Counted from the first letter of the stretch, positions 34,437 to 45,941 are shown. The stretch is DNA of 64,000 nucleotides from Symsagittifera roscoffensis (GCF_963678635.1 NC_087070.1:27344057-27408056), one strand, 5' to 3'. Notes: generated by a model from the sequence alone, not told the origin. Numbers and translations: made by a program.

Positions 34437-35988
34437 GATATGATTCGTACAAGTCCACTCATCAGAATAAAAAATTCTTTCCTTAATTATTATCTTTCCT
34501 TTCGTTAATTATTGTAACGAAATTATCATAAACGTTTTCTCAAAAATTGGTTCTTTGATGATTAGCATATCCGGCAAAAATATAGCAAGGCATTTTTGAA
34601 GAAATGTCAGAAGAAAATAAACGTAACGCTTTTGAAAAGAAAATGAAATGAATTGTGAAAATTCCTCAAGAGATTAAAATAGGGATTGGTCTTCTAGAAT
34701 TAGAATTATTGGGACCTCCTCCTTTGTAGTTTCTTATCAGTAAAGGAATGTAGGGTTTGTAAGTTATTTATGTTGCATTGCACGGTATTTTATGTATATC
34801 TAATTTGCTTTCAAACAAATGGCTAGTTTGAAACACTACTTTAAACATTGTGACTTATGACGGCCATTAAATTTCTTATCAGTTGCACATGATCAAAATA
34901 CTAATCCACTTGAACCAAATTGCAATCGAATAGTTTCGCGATATAAAGTACATGTGTGCTTATGTTAAAATAGTTACAACGCTTTTTTTTGCAAACCTAT
35001 ACAATCAGTGTAATATACCGTTACTGGCAATTATTGATTGAGCGTTAGGTGTTGCTTTGTATTCTAGAGTGATGAAGTTTGAAGTATGTATGTTGGATGT
35101 GCGGTCTAGGCTTTTGAATCTTCAGCTTAGGGATGCGCTTTGTGATGGATACCCCGTTCTTTCTTAGATTGAATAAAGTGAGTTTTGAAAGTTCAATTCT
35201 TTAGAGCTACGATTTTTACTGGCTCTCTTTTGTTACTGATCTAATGATCTCCTTATTGTTTACTTTGAGCAAATATACTTTAACATCTCGTCATTGGCAT
35301 AGTATGAGTTTACAATTTAATCTATAAAGCGTCTAATTCGCTCCTATTAATGTAATTTAGCGAGATTAATTAACATAGGTGTTTAGCACTATCTTACATA
35401 ACTACACTTAATTATTCTTCCCTGGCGGCTATAATTGTGGAAAGGCACAAGTGGTTATATGGATATATCAATAAATTAACTGTACACTTTATTAAGTTTA
35501 CTGCGGTTATTAGATTAAATTTACTGCTTTTAAATTTTCTAAACAATAATGCTTTGAACGTTTCTTAAATTTTAAGTTGTGATAGCACCATCACACTATA
35601 TTTTTTTTAGATTAAATAGATTAGATTTGTAACTAAATTAAAGCGGAACACAAATATACGCAAAGGGTTGTCCCAGTATTTAAGCTACAATTAGAATCTC
35701 TTATTAAAGAGAAGCAAAGTTATATGCTTAATGGAAGCCACTCGGTCAGTCAGAATGAAAATGAGGGTGTATTAGATGAGTTACACTTTTAACTGCTCAA
35801 ATTTGAGTTACGCTCTCCTCACGATCTTTGTTAATGTCAATAGTGGAGGCCGGTCTTCTTCCAGATATTCCCGCAGACGAACAGGTTGAGGTCCTTCGCG
35901 AATATGTTTTCGGTATTTGGTGTCCGTTGATTTCGTCTTGAGTAAGTACCATATTTTTCTCTCAGATCTTAGATCCCTGTTCTACAAA
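34437..35988. other. Non-coding AT-rich stretch
   Basis: About 1.5 kb in which no protein-like frame, tandem repeat or inverted repeat was found. Confidence 0.5.
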
Positions 35989-36963
35989 CTATTGTCTATT
36001 AGCTGCAGATACTGATAGTACGGGTTTAAATTCGATTCTTCCATCGCCAGATTTCATAAATTTCGGTGTTAATCGTCTAAAGATCGCAAAGCGGTGATAT
36101 AGATTCATCACCAGTGCATGTAGCAGTAAATTTCCGAAGAACACAACTATGGTCAATGTCAGAGACAGTTTGAGTGGAACATACTGTTCCATCTTGTCCA
36201 CAAGGCTAGGTTTAAGCAGTCGCATATTGTGTGCAATAAGCTTTGCTATTTCGTTCAGCTGATCTACTTTTGTCAGGTGTGGACTGTCAATGAGTTGCGC
36301 GTTAACTTCTCTGAGTAGTTTCACTCCGGCGTCTGTTTTGGATTCGAAGTATGGGAGGTCTGCTTAGTCTGGTAGCTCTGAAATCAAATGTGCTAACGGG
36401 TTCGGTAGAGATACGCTGATCCGTTTTGCAGGGATTTTGTCGCAGCTGTCTAAATCAGGTCTAGTTTTTAGATATTTGCTTATTAGCTGTGTCCCACAGT
36501 CCATGGTTATTAAGCAAATATTGCAGCCACGGTGGTCTTCTCGTTTGGGCGTGTTCAGTTCAACGAGACTGTACTCCCGTAACGAGAACGCAACACTGGC
36601 CGAAGTGATTAGCCAGATTCCGTATCCAAGGTTGGTCGCTTTTTTAGGTGTTGGGAGAAGATATTTTTCAGTCTCGCATACCGTCAATGCTGTCATTGTG
36701 GAGTGGAAGTATAACATTACCAGACATAATGATTATCCTAAGTTTGTCTCCATTGTTTGATGACAGAACCGGTACGTCGAGGTACGCAAGCAGTTGGCGT
36801 ACTGGTCTTCTGCCAGAACTGTTGTCTCCATGGAGTCCTATATGGTCAGATAGGGTCCTTCAGTGACCCATTTGATGGCTTCGGTCGGATCAGCTTGAGG
36901 CATAGGTATCATCTGGGCCCGGTACATATGGAAAGCTGTTTGACTCGATGCGTCATATTATGA
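35989..36963 (-). pseudogene. Decayed membrane/envelope-glycoprotein-like frame
   Basis: A single minus-strand frame with no frameshift but three in-frame stops (one TAG and a TAA between about 36800 and 36730, and a TAA at 36364). It is cysteine-containing through the middle (YANCLRT, RFCHQ, VCETEKY, GCNICLITMDCGTQL, DLDSCDK). The C-terminal part (36324-35989) has a helical, leucine-rich segment, then one strong hydrophobic span at residues ~52-75 (LKLSLTLTIVVFFGNLLLHA), then a short basic tail (HRFAIFRRLTPK). This layout resembles class I-type envelope proteins of invertebrate retroelements or endogenised viruses. No fusion peptide or furin site was identified. It could also be a decayed host membrane protein. 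Confidence 0.45.
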
Positions 36964-37049
36964 GTGGATATCGCTTGTCGGTATCGCAAGGGTCAGTCGG
37001 TGGTTTGTTGTGTGCAGCGCGTTGGTGATACAACGTATGTTCCCTATGG

Positions 37050-38777
37050 GTGGCTACATTGTGTTGTCACCGTCATGAATGTTTCTGGGTGCTCCTCTCT
37101 ATTATCGATTGGGCTGCATGTCCCGGAAAACCCACCTTTACAACTAACTCATTGCGCAAGGATTCGGATGGTTCGACACAAGCTGTTTTTAACACTAATT
37201 CTAACTTTAACAACTCCGATATAGATAATCTCGGTGAATTCCAAGACTCAGAACCCATCCCGTCTACTTTTACACAGCCACCTTTTCAAGCCATCCCTTA
37301 CCAACTCCTCGAGAATCCTCTCCAGCCCCTCTTCCTATACTGATGCCACTCCTTTTCTTTCCCCGACGTCTAGCGATCAACCAGACACACCTAGTCCCAT
37401 AACAGAGAACCAGTTAGAGCTCGAGTTAGTTAATTTATTACACTACAACAACAACTTTATAACACTAACAATTCACCAGTTATTGCACTCTATCTTACCA
37501 TCAGAATCCTCAAATCAATCCACAAATGTAACAGAAGCCAGAGCCCTCAGAGTTTTTAAACGTAAACATCCCAACGCACAATCCCAACTCCTAATCAGCC
37601 GCTCCCAATCAGCCCGACTATTTTCCTTTCATCCACAACATACTAACACCAAAGAATTTTAAGCTTACAACTTACCATTTCCCCTCATTATGCTTACTAC
37701 CTGACCACTAGCGACAACCAACTGAACTTCGTTGATGAATAGAGCCTGTTTCCCAAGCGTTCATGGACCTCATGCTACCACTTCACTAATCATTTAGCCC
37801 TTCCGTTATACAACACCTCCGCAGATAACGAATTATGCCAATCTCGACTACACAAACTAACAACCGCTTTCCACGAGAAACAACTCGTCACAGTAGGACC
37901 ACGAGATAACAGATTCTCCATAAATCATTATGACCACGCCATCACACGCTACATGGAAAACACCCCTAATAAGGACAACTCTGGCAAATACCCTCAACTC
38001 ACCGAAATTTTTTTTATCAAATCCGAATATAAATTTAATATCGACAGCACTAGCAAGAAATAAGACAACATCATCGCTGCAGCACTCAAAAACACTAAAG
38101 CATATGAATCATACTTTAATAAATTCAACGATTTTGCACAAATTTTCACTTCCCTACACCTACGGAACGTGACTTACTCTTTTCACTTGAAATTATGCTA
38201 CGCACAAAACATACACCTAATACAAATTCATACAACACCACTATACATCTAATACACCATCACGAAACCCACAACACAAATTTATATTCATTAATTCAAA
38301 ATATATTTTGCCTGCTTTTTAAACTTCACTTACTGCATCAACAACACTAATCTTCACGGCATCCTTCATAATTACGATCCCATTCGACAAATCTATATAT
38401 TCTGCCCACTAACCAAATCCTTTGATGTTGACGCCTCCCGCCCACTAATTGTCCCCCACGAATATAGACAGCCCATTAGGATCACCATGCTAGAATATAT
38501 CCATAACACTATTTATAACCATAAATTGTATAACTTACTTCAAAATACATCGCACGAATTCTCACGTGATAACGAAGAACTTAGGACCATCAGAGCGCTG
38601 GAGCTTCTCTGCTTCAAACTAAAAACATCATCCGCATGCTTGCGGAACTCATCAAATCATCCGACACAATCCGAACTAATTTCCCCAATGGATTTTTTGA
38701 TGATTACAACGCTTCATAAGTATGTATTAAATATTTCAACTAACAAATATAAAAACACTCACCATTTTTTAAAATAG
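37050..38777 (+). pseudogene. Decayed ~500-codon frame of unknown function
   Basis: A reading frame can be followed from about 37110 (PTFTTNSLRKDSDGS) through a frameshift near 37300 into a P/S/T-rich section ending at 37662. A second frameshift leads into one frame from 37653 to 38777 with four stops (near 37740, 38061, 38250 and 38292). The C-terminal ~160 codons are clean (YDPIRQIYIFCPLTKSFDVD, TRDNEE-like helices, stop at 38777). Low complexity at the N-terminus and a helical C-terminus would suit a gag or nucleoprotein, but no family is recognised. It lies divergent to the envelope-like frame, with starts about 100 bases apart. Confidence 0.4.
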
Positions 38778-40237
38778 TTTTTCACTTTTTTTTAGATATC
38801 ACCGATCCTTCATCTAAAAAGAACAAAAACCTTAATAAAAATTATCATTTTTCTACAATTTTTTAGAACTCTATTTAACAAGTGAAGTAAGTTCTTAAAG
38901 CAGTGAGTTTAAATAAAAGCAGCAGTAAAATTTAAATAATAAAAGTAGTAACTTATAAAATTGCATAAAAATTAAAAGAAAACTAATTTTTTTCTGCAAC
39001 GCTTCTTTTATAGTTTTCAAATATGTCTTAACTTGCCCATAATTCACACGCTCTTTCCACCAACTCGCAAACTCTCCCATGAAGAATAGTTTAATAAATG
39101 AATTTCAAGTTTCAATTATAACTGATAACAACTCTAATTTGTTTTCACACGTTTCAAACTTTCTTTAACTCGGTTGGAAGGAATTATAAGAGTAAGCTTA
39201 AACTAACAAACGCAGCTTGCTAACGCCACAATAACACAAACTAATAGCATGAATAAAAAAGAAAGTCCAACGGTAGCCAAACTGGATTAAATCCAGATAA
39301 AATCTGGATGAATTTTTTTTTGAAACTAACTCACCCTGAAGTTTTATAAGAACCAAAACACACAAAAAAATACTTCTGAGAAAAGGTTATAGCCAAAACA
39401 AAAAAGAGAAAAATACCTGATGGAAATAAATTAAATGGTTGAACACAAAGTGAGACACTGCCCAAAGAGACGATAAAAAGTATACTCCTTGCCTCAGCAA
39501 CCAGAGGGACGTCCTGAGCATGCTCTATAGCCGACCTAACCCACCGCGCTACACCCACGCTTTGTGAGCCACACACTATTTTTGACGAGAGTTGCTCTAG
39601 GGTGAGCTACTTTTTAAAATAACTGAACTAAATAAAAACGCTTTTGCGAAAACAACTAATACTAAATCATAACTAAAAAATTGACTTCTTTAACACGATG
39701 TAGATATATAAATGCTATGTAATGTTATCTAAAAAATTTTTTAGAGCCGAAGGAACGAGCAGTAAAGGAGATGAAGACTCGATTACATTCCAAATCTGGA
39801 ATGGCGAATCTATTGGTTTATTGCTGTAGTCACTACCCTCAAAGGATTTAAAGTATGGACTTAACATCACAGCAAAGGAAACCATTAAAACAGACCAATG
39901 GCCAACTCTATGTTGATCTCACATACCGATCCTAGTCACATGGCATTTCACACGGAAAGGTAAAACTTCATCTTGCACGTAGTCTCGCTCTAAGCTTAAC
40001 GAAACCGATACATTTTCGCATCGATCTAAAGTCTTGACACGATCACCCAAGACGACCCACGATCAAACGAGACCCTCCTTTGGAATACGAACAGCTGTTC
40101 TTCCTCTCTCTACTTTAACATCTACATCTCTCTCCTCTTCACGAAGTCACTGCTCCAACCTCTCAAAGAAAAATACTTCACCCGTCCTTCACTACAATAA
40201 ACAATTAAAAACAAAAACTCTCTGAACCCCGGATGGG
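38778..40237. other. Non-coding stretch
   Basis: About 1.46 kb without a credible gene. The short frames on both strands have no protein-like composition. No terminal or tandem repeats were seen. Confidence 0.5.
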
Positions 40238-40543
40238 TGGAACCAGTTCTAAACTTAGTGTTTATAAACCAATTAAATTATTGATAAATCTATCCCTATA
40301 AAAAATAGTAAGTAACCAATCACATTCCATCACTAACATTGACACTCAGTTGTAAGTGCTGAAACTACGTGTAGTTTCAGCACCACAACAATTTGAATAA
40401 ATCTTATACTACAGTTGTTCTCCTTTTGGACAAGCTCCAAGAACTAACTCGCAAACACTAGATTTATTGAGATTTGGAGATATAAGAGTAAGATTAAAAT
40501 TGGTATTAGACTAAGAAATTGCACGAATCTATCCGACCGAAAA
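40238..40543 (+). repeat. Diverged LTR fragment related to the terminal retroelement
   Basis: It begins TGGAACCAGTTCTAAAC, as the terminal LTRs do. It shares the ordered words ccaatcac.ttccatc.ctaac, TGTAAGTGCTGAAAC...GTTTCAGCACC, tataagagtaagatta, attagactaagaa.ttgcacg and aatctatccg.ccgaaa. Homology stops after ~306 bases, where the foldback begins. It is more diverged from the two terminal LTRs than they are from each other, so it is an older solo or truncated LTR of the same family. Confidence 0.7.
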
Positions 40544-40869
40544 ATGAACAGAAAAAAAATTCTTTTTCATTTTATTTCAGACTCAGATTATAGAACTTTT
40601 GGATCTCTTTAACCATTTCCCCCTTTTACAAAAGGGGGGAGATTCGTAACTAGTGAGTTATATGGCAGAGGTAACATACTCATAGAGTAATTTCAGATAA
40701 GGTGCACCTTCTGTTCGTCATGCTGAAATTACTCTATGAATATGCTACCTCTGGCATATATTTCACTAGTTACGAATCTCCCCCCTTTTGCAAAAACGGG
40801 AAACGGTTAAAGAGATCCAAAAGTTCTATAATCTGAAATGAAAATGAATTATTTTTTTTCTGTTCATTA
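40543..40869. repeat. Large foldback: ~150-bp arms around a 26-nt loop
   Basis: The left arm 40543-40696 (gaacagaaaaaaaattctt ... catagagtaatttcag) pairs with the right arm 40723-40869 (ctgaaattactctatg ... ttttttttctgttcatt). They match for almost all bases with a few small differences. The loop is about 40697-40722. Within the left arm the sequence cccccttttacaaaaggggg is itself a perfect hairpin. The loop and arm tips (tcatagagtaatttc...ggtgcacc...tgttcgtca) correspond to the inner end of the same LTR in reverse orientation. Confidence 0.85.
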
Positions 40870-41764
40870 TTGATGCTGATTAATCTGAGCAGTTTCGTCA
40901 TTTTTCTTTACCATATTTCAGATATTGAAACTAATGATTCAAAACAATTGTAATGAAATTTCGGCAAAGTCATCCTCAGCTTGATTTTGATGTGACGATT
41001 TGATTGTAACGGTGCTAAGCTACGCCGCCAATTTCCGACCCAGTAGCTCAACGTATAGGGGCATATTGTCTCTTCCGGAGAAATGTTGACAGACTAAACG
41101 TTTAAAAAGCGAGCAATTCGTTAGCTTTGTTAATGTTGCAGTAATTGACGCGTACGTATACATGACACCAGAGTAGTGATAGTGATTGACAGAAGAAGAA
41201 GAAGATGTTACTGATAGAGTACAGAGTGTGTTTGCCTGTGAGTGTGGAGGAATACCAGGTGGCACAGCTGTACATGATCATGAAGAAGAGTCAGAAGGAG
41301 TCCGAGAGTGCAGGTCAGTCTAGTCACTAATTCCCGTCCCCTCCTCCTCACTCCTTTTCTTAAGAGAAAGATACATAGACCTCTCATCAGAAAGACCTGA
41401 GTGCACATTTGGGCAACCAACTGCTGAATAAATATACGCCATTGATTCATGAGGGCAAAAACTTACTTATCAAATAACTATCTGCTCGCGATGGAGAAGC
41501 GCTCGTGTGTCCCTCGTTAAGGCCTAAGAACAAATACGTAAAATAATGCTGAATTAAGTTTTAAATAATTCACTTGATTGTACTCTGTATTACTACGAAC
41601 CTTCTTTTTTCTAGCCTAACTCGCAAATAAAAGTGTTCATTAAACGTGTTCTCTTATTTGGTGGCTTTTTTGCTATTATCACGAGCTCTAGCATCTGAAA
41701 TTTTATTGCATATGTTCTCTGCTTTTTTCGTGGTTATTGTTTGTGAATTATTAAGCATCAGTGG

Positions 41765-41836
41765 CTGAGAGGTTAGTTGTGTGTGTGAGACTCACAATCT
41801 CTTTGTCGCAGAGCGAATCCGAGACAAAGCCAAAAT
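41765..41836 (+). ncRNA. Possible tRNA-derived SINE head
   Basis: TGGCTGAGAGGTTAG matches a tRNA A box well. About 45 bases later GCAGAGCGAATCC is only a partial B box. No cloverleaf with a paired acceptor stem can be drawn, so it is not called a tRNA gene. Weak. Confidence 0.25.
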
Positions 41837-41852
41837 TGAGGCTCATTTCTTC

Positions 41853-41990
41853 GGCTCTTATTCCTTTTACCCCACCTGCAAAATTTGACTAGTAAAAGTT
41901 TAGTTCACATTATTCGATTGTTATGAAAATTTACAAACGGACCAATTAGATTATGACAAACATATTTAGCCTAATTGTCGTGCCTAATTG
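41853..41990 (+). repeat. Truncated copy of the ~198-bp hAT-type MITE
   Basis: It starts ggctcttattccttttaccc and continues with gattgttatgaaaatttac and atgacaaacatattt. This matches the first ~125 bases of the intact MITE at 54106-54303. The right terminal repeat is missing. Confidence 0.6.
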
Positions 41991-42186
41991 TTGTGATAAA
42001 CTTATTAAATAGATAGTATAATGAAATGCGAATAACCTTCAATTTATCCTGACCGACCCTTCCTGTGTGTTACCCAAGTATCTTGTAATCGAGAACAGAG
42101 ATCAAACAACAATCCCACCGGTGGAGTTCGATTATGTCTGATTGTTATTTGCTGTTTACATCCTACTTGTTTCTGTCTAATATACA

Positions 42187-42262
42187 GGACACTTAGCCTG
42201 GTGGTTAGTACGTGGGCCTGACGTGCCATAGGTCCGGGGTTCGTATCACTGGGACATCCCTC
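42187..42262 (+). ncRNA. Possible tRNA-derived SINE head
   Basis: TTAGCCTGGTGGTTAGTACG (A-box-like) and GGTCCGGGGTTCGTATCAC (B-box-like) are correctly spaced for an internal RNA polymerase III promoter. They are followed by an unrelated AT-rich body. The acceptor arms do not pair, so it is a tRNA-derived SINE fragment rather than a tRNA. Confidence 0.4.
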
Positions 42263-42390
42263 GGATTATTCCTTGAATTTTTTCAGCGAATAAAAACAAG
42301 TATTCGTTATTTCCTTTTTCTTTATATTCGGTTACCACACCTTCTGGTTTAATTGATATTCTTCAATCGGTTTGAAAAGTTAATTGAATT

Positions 42391-42575
42391 AGTTCAAATT
42401 GCAAGCTGTCAATCAACTGTCATTCGTGGTGTTTATTAATCTATTAGCAGGTGCTGTCCTTGGAACAGTCTGTCACCCTTGGATAATATTGATAACCACT
42501 CTTATTGTTAACTTTGCAAGATCAAGTTGATTATCTTTATTGGAAATAAATACTGCAAAACAAGTCTTTTTAACA
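42391..42575 (+). repeat. 5' LTR of central Ty3/gypsy element (5' truncated)
   Basis: These 185 bases match 50021-50205 with about four differences (gcaag/gtaag, gtgttt/gtgctt, ggaaata/ggaatta, gcaaaac/gcacaac). The 3' LTR starts about 18 bases earlier (TGTCG at 50003), so this copy has lost its extreme 5' end. It ends TTTTTAACA directly before TGGCGCAGTC. Confidence 0.85.
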
Positions 42576-43135
42576 TGGCGCAGTCAGCAGTCTCAGGTGG
42601 GGGGAAGAATCCACTGGGCATTACAGGATTTTGGCCAGCAAAGTGTACTGAACCACCGATGATGTGGGAATTCTGGATCAACAGATTCCAATGGGGAATG
42701 GTGGCTAAGCATTCAATTAATCCGAAGAATTATTATTACGCAGCGACTCTCACTGCCGCTCAAGTTACCGCTTTGCCCGAGGAAGTGGATGGTAAGAATC
42801 GACTGGAGTCAGAACACGTTCTGATCTCAAATTTGTATTTGTGCTTGGGAGAAAAGGGCCAAGACGAACTTCACAAAAGACGACCACATCTGGATCTCTC
42901 AACGGTTCGTTACCCACGGATGATCGACGTACTGGAAACGGAATTTAAGAAGGAAAGGAATGAAACATACGAGACATATCAGCTTCTCTCTCGGAAACAA
43001 TTTATTAATGAAAGTTTGGAGCAATTCCATTCCGTACTGAGCGGATTGGCGGCGAGATGCAGTTTTGGAACATTGGAGGATCGTGGAGGATCGAATACTA
43101 AGGGATGTATTCATTGTCAATATGAATTACCGTGA
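42575..43135 (+). pseudogene. Gag of central gypsy element, N-terminal/capsid part
   Basis: The frame is open from 42527, but the natural start is MAQSAVSGGGKNPLGITGFW at 42575, at the LTR edge. The FWPAKCTEPPMMWEFWINRF and RPHLDLSTVRYPRMIDVLE blocks are typical of a gypsy-family Gag capsid. At 43075-43094 the 10-mer ggaggatcgt is duplicated in tandem. Deleting one copy would rejoin the frame with the next segment, so this duplication is the frameshift. The frame then ends at 43135. Confidence 0.8.
42576..42593 (+). promoter_or_regulatory. Putative primer-binding site overlapping the gag start codon
   Basis: TGGCGCAGTCAGCAGTCT begins directly after the LTR end. The A of the last LTR base plus TGG forms the gag ATG (42575-42577), so the primer site and the first gag codons share the same bases. 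The tRNA is not assigned. Confidence 0.5.
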
Positions 43136-43796
43136 AGCACAAAAAGAACTGTGCATGTCAACAAAAACACCGGAGGAGGTTTATCGGATAGCCCTTTCGT
43201 ACGAGCGGGGTAACAAATATGCCACATCCTATGTCGCCACGGGATCATCGGGAACCCAAGGATCATCTTCAGGCGGTGGGATTCAAATTAAATCCGAACC
43301 AGTGGGAACGATCCGTGGAGGATATCGCAATAATCGCGCGCGAGGCAGAGGTTCATATCAAGGGCGAGGCTCGAACCGAGGTGGAAATTTGTTCCAAAAC
43401 AATCGATGCTACAACTGCGATCAACCAAACTTTACGAGAGAACACTTGGATAGATGTCCGGCAAAGGAAGTTACGTGTAATTTTTGTCATAAAATAGGAC
43501 ATTACGAACGTACCTGCAGAGGGAAGCGCGGAAATCAGCGAGGACGGGGAGCAGTTGGGATGATACGTGAGAATGTGGATGAGACACACCTGGATAATTC
43601 AGCGGACGAAGAAGCGTCCCAGCATGCAAGTTCCATTGGATGGGTAAACAAGAATCCAGTGGTGCACTCGTGGGACTCCAGCAGTTCAGACGGAGATTAT
43701 ATGGTAATGGCGATCAAACATAAACGATCCACGGAATTGAAAGTCGCTGGGGCTCAGTTGCCGCTTAAAATAAATGGAAAGTCTACTCGTGTTTGA
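43065..43796 (+). pseudogene. Gag of central gypsy element, nucleocapsid part
   Basis: 243-codon frame continuing the capsid after the frameshift (ILRDVFIVNMNYREAQKELC). It contains an RGG-rich stretch (GYRNNRARGRGSYQGRG) and two zinc knuckles: CYNCDQPNFTREHLDRC (non-canonical spacing) and CNFCHKIGHYERTC (CX2CX4HX4C). It leads towards the protease and ends at TGA (43794-43796), immediately before IDSGSP. An ancestral tryptophan codon (TGG to TGA) is likely there. Confidence 0.8.
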
Positions 43797-44356
43797 ATTG
43801 ATAGCGGATCTCCAATTTCGATGTTCACCATTGGTGAACTCAGAAAAACCTTGCGAGCTTCGGGGATAAAACTGGATACCCTCTCGGAGGAGGAGAATAC
43901 ATTTCGGGATTATGGGAACTGCAGATGATTGGAGCGATGGCTGTGACGTTACAATCCAATGGCTGGGCGATAAATGCAAGAATAAAAGTCATAGGAGGAA
44001 ATCGCCAATCGATAATTGGAAGAGACTTGATGCATCAGCTCGGACTACAGTTAGTGCAACAATCACCACCAGGGGATCAAATAATGTCCATCGATGAAGT
44101 GGATCCGGAACCAGCAGTGCCAGAGGGGGAGTTGGACTCATGGCAAACCTATTTCAGTAAGCAGTTTTCAAACCTTTTCAATAGGGTGGGAAAAATAAGA
44201 AACTATAAAGCACAAGCCGAATTTTTTGAAGACCTCATCCCAGTACAACAAAAGGGACGAAGAGTTCCCATTTCCTTGCAAGAAAAGGTGGATACTGAAA
44301 TCGATAAACTACTGAAACAAGGGCATATCGAAAAAACTGACGGAAGACTCGGATAA
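43797..44356 (+). pseudogene. Aspartic protease and RT leader of central gypsy element
   Basis: The frame starts right after the TGA with IDSGSPISMFTIGELRKTLR, the retropepsin active-site DSG. A frameshift near 43920 leads into VTLQSNGWAINARIKVIGGN and SIIGRDLMHQLGLQL, where IIGRD is the retropepsin C-terminal signature. The RT connecting region with KGRRVPISLQEKVDTEIDKL and LLKQGHIEKT follows. It stops at 44356 after DGRLG, where a one-base shift separates it from the RT start. Confidence 0.75.
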
Positions 44357-45855
44357 ATATTTTGTGTCCCCAATCGTCATAACGGTAAAGAAGGATGGGT
44401 CTGTAAAACTAGCGCTCGAGTCCAGGGAACTAAATAAACATGTGCATAAGAATAAATACCAAATGCCGAACATCGAAGAGTTAATGGACACAGTAGGACA
44501 AATGATTAGCAAAAGAAATCTGAAATCTAAATCTGAAACTAAGCGCTGAAACGAGTGTACAATGTAATTTTTCTCTCATCGGAGGTCGATCGACGGGAAC
44601 GTACCGGTTCAAGACCGGATTCTATGGTTTGACTACGATGCCAGCTGAATTTCAGCGCGCAATGGATTGCATTCTCGCGGAATATCCACAGGCGCATGCG
44701 TTCATCGACGATATTTTGGTTGTATCCAAGGGAACCGCGATCGACCATATAGCAACGGTAGAGAAAAATCTTAAAAAACTGGATCAGGAAAATATGTCTC
44801 TAAAACTATCAAAATGCAAGTTCGCACAACGGGATTGCGAGTGGCTAGGCCACAAAATAACATCAACTGGAATAACTCCCCTGGTACGGAAAACCGAACC
44901 GATCGAAGCATTAACGCCGCCGCGAACTTTGACTCAACTCAAGTCGTTCATGGGGTCAATACATAGTCTCCACAAGTATTGGCCAGCGTTAGCTGAATCA
45001 TCCGTGCCGTTGCGACCATTACTAAGTAAAAGTAATGAATACATTTGGACTTCTGAATGCAAAAATGCGTTTCAAAATCTGAAAAAACCAAGTGCCAACA
45101 TTGTCGAATTGCGACATTTCGACATCCATAAGGATATTCGGATCGTTTGCGACGCAAGTCATAACGGGCTCGGTGCTGTGCTTGAACAATTAGGACCGGA
45201 GGGGCGGAGACCGATTTCGTTCGCTTCAAGATACCTTAACGAAGCGGAAAAGAAGTATTCAACAAATGAATTGGAAATGTTGGCAGTCGTGTGGGGGGCT
45301 GAATATTTTCGGAATTATATATTGGGACGGAGTTTTTTAATTGTGACCGATCATAAATCGTTAATTCTTCTTTTGAACGGCAATAATAAAAAGAACAAGA
45401 CGATTTTTAGCCGTTTGACGCGTTGTTTAGATCGGCTCATTCCCTTTGATTTTCAAATTGAACACAAACCAGGGGCGAAAATTGGGCTAGCAGATTATTA
45501 TTTATCCCGTCATCCATGTAATGACGCAACGCCAATTAGTACATATGATAATATGTTTACTGTGGCAAAGATCAACTTAATTCGTGCCGCTCTCGGATTC
45601 AATAAGAACAATGCATCCAGGGGATACAAATCATCCAATCTTAAATCCAAGGGACCGCATATCAAAGCGGCAAGTAATCAATCTATAAATAGATTGAAAG
45701 TTTCGTCAAGAAATGAACCGGTAGAGGGCGGAAAGCCATGTGAGCGGGAATCGAACACATGGCTCGGACCGACGGCTACGCAAAATACGCGGAAAATTAG
45801 TTGGTGCTATTATTTAATCAAAACAAAGTTGTTTAAATTTCCCGAACAAATCTAA
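44350..45855 (+). pseudogene. Reverse transcriptase and RNase H of central gypsy element, copy 1
   Basis: 44364-44549 gives SPIVITVKKDGSVKLALESR and NKYQMPNIEELMDTVGQ (RT fingers). The following motif A block (LD...Y) is missing, replaced by a short out-of-frame join at about 44510-44540. The frame resumes with LSAETSVQCNFSLIGG, YRFKTGFYGLTTMPAEFQ and, from 44629, AFIDDILVVSK (YxDD box as FIDD, residues 25-28). RNase H follows: DASHNGLGAVLEQ (D175), TNELEMLAV and VTDHKSL. The tail from 45590 on is a divergent tether. It cannot be active without motif A. Confidence 0.85.
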
Positions 45856-45941
45856 AAATTCAGTATCTCGATTCGAAATGGACAAAAACATGAGGAAATG
45901 GCAGAAATTTATACAGCAGCACCCAAGTCTAAACAGTAGTA

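Larger units (their letters stand above)
40870..42390. other. Intergenic stretch with SINE- and MITE-like relics
   Basis: No protein-coding gene. It holds two tRNA-promoter-like heads (near 41767 and 42187) and a fragment of the hAT-type MITE (41853-41980), listed separately. The rest has no recognised content. Confidence 0.5.

Noticed and set aside
39480-39580. tRNA-like word on the minus strand (gtagcgcggtgggttagg)
   Set aside because: A-box-like only. No B box at the right distance and no cloverleaf.
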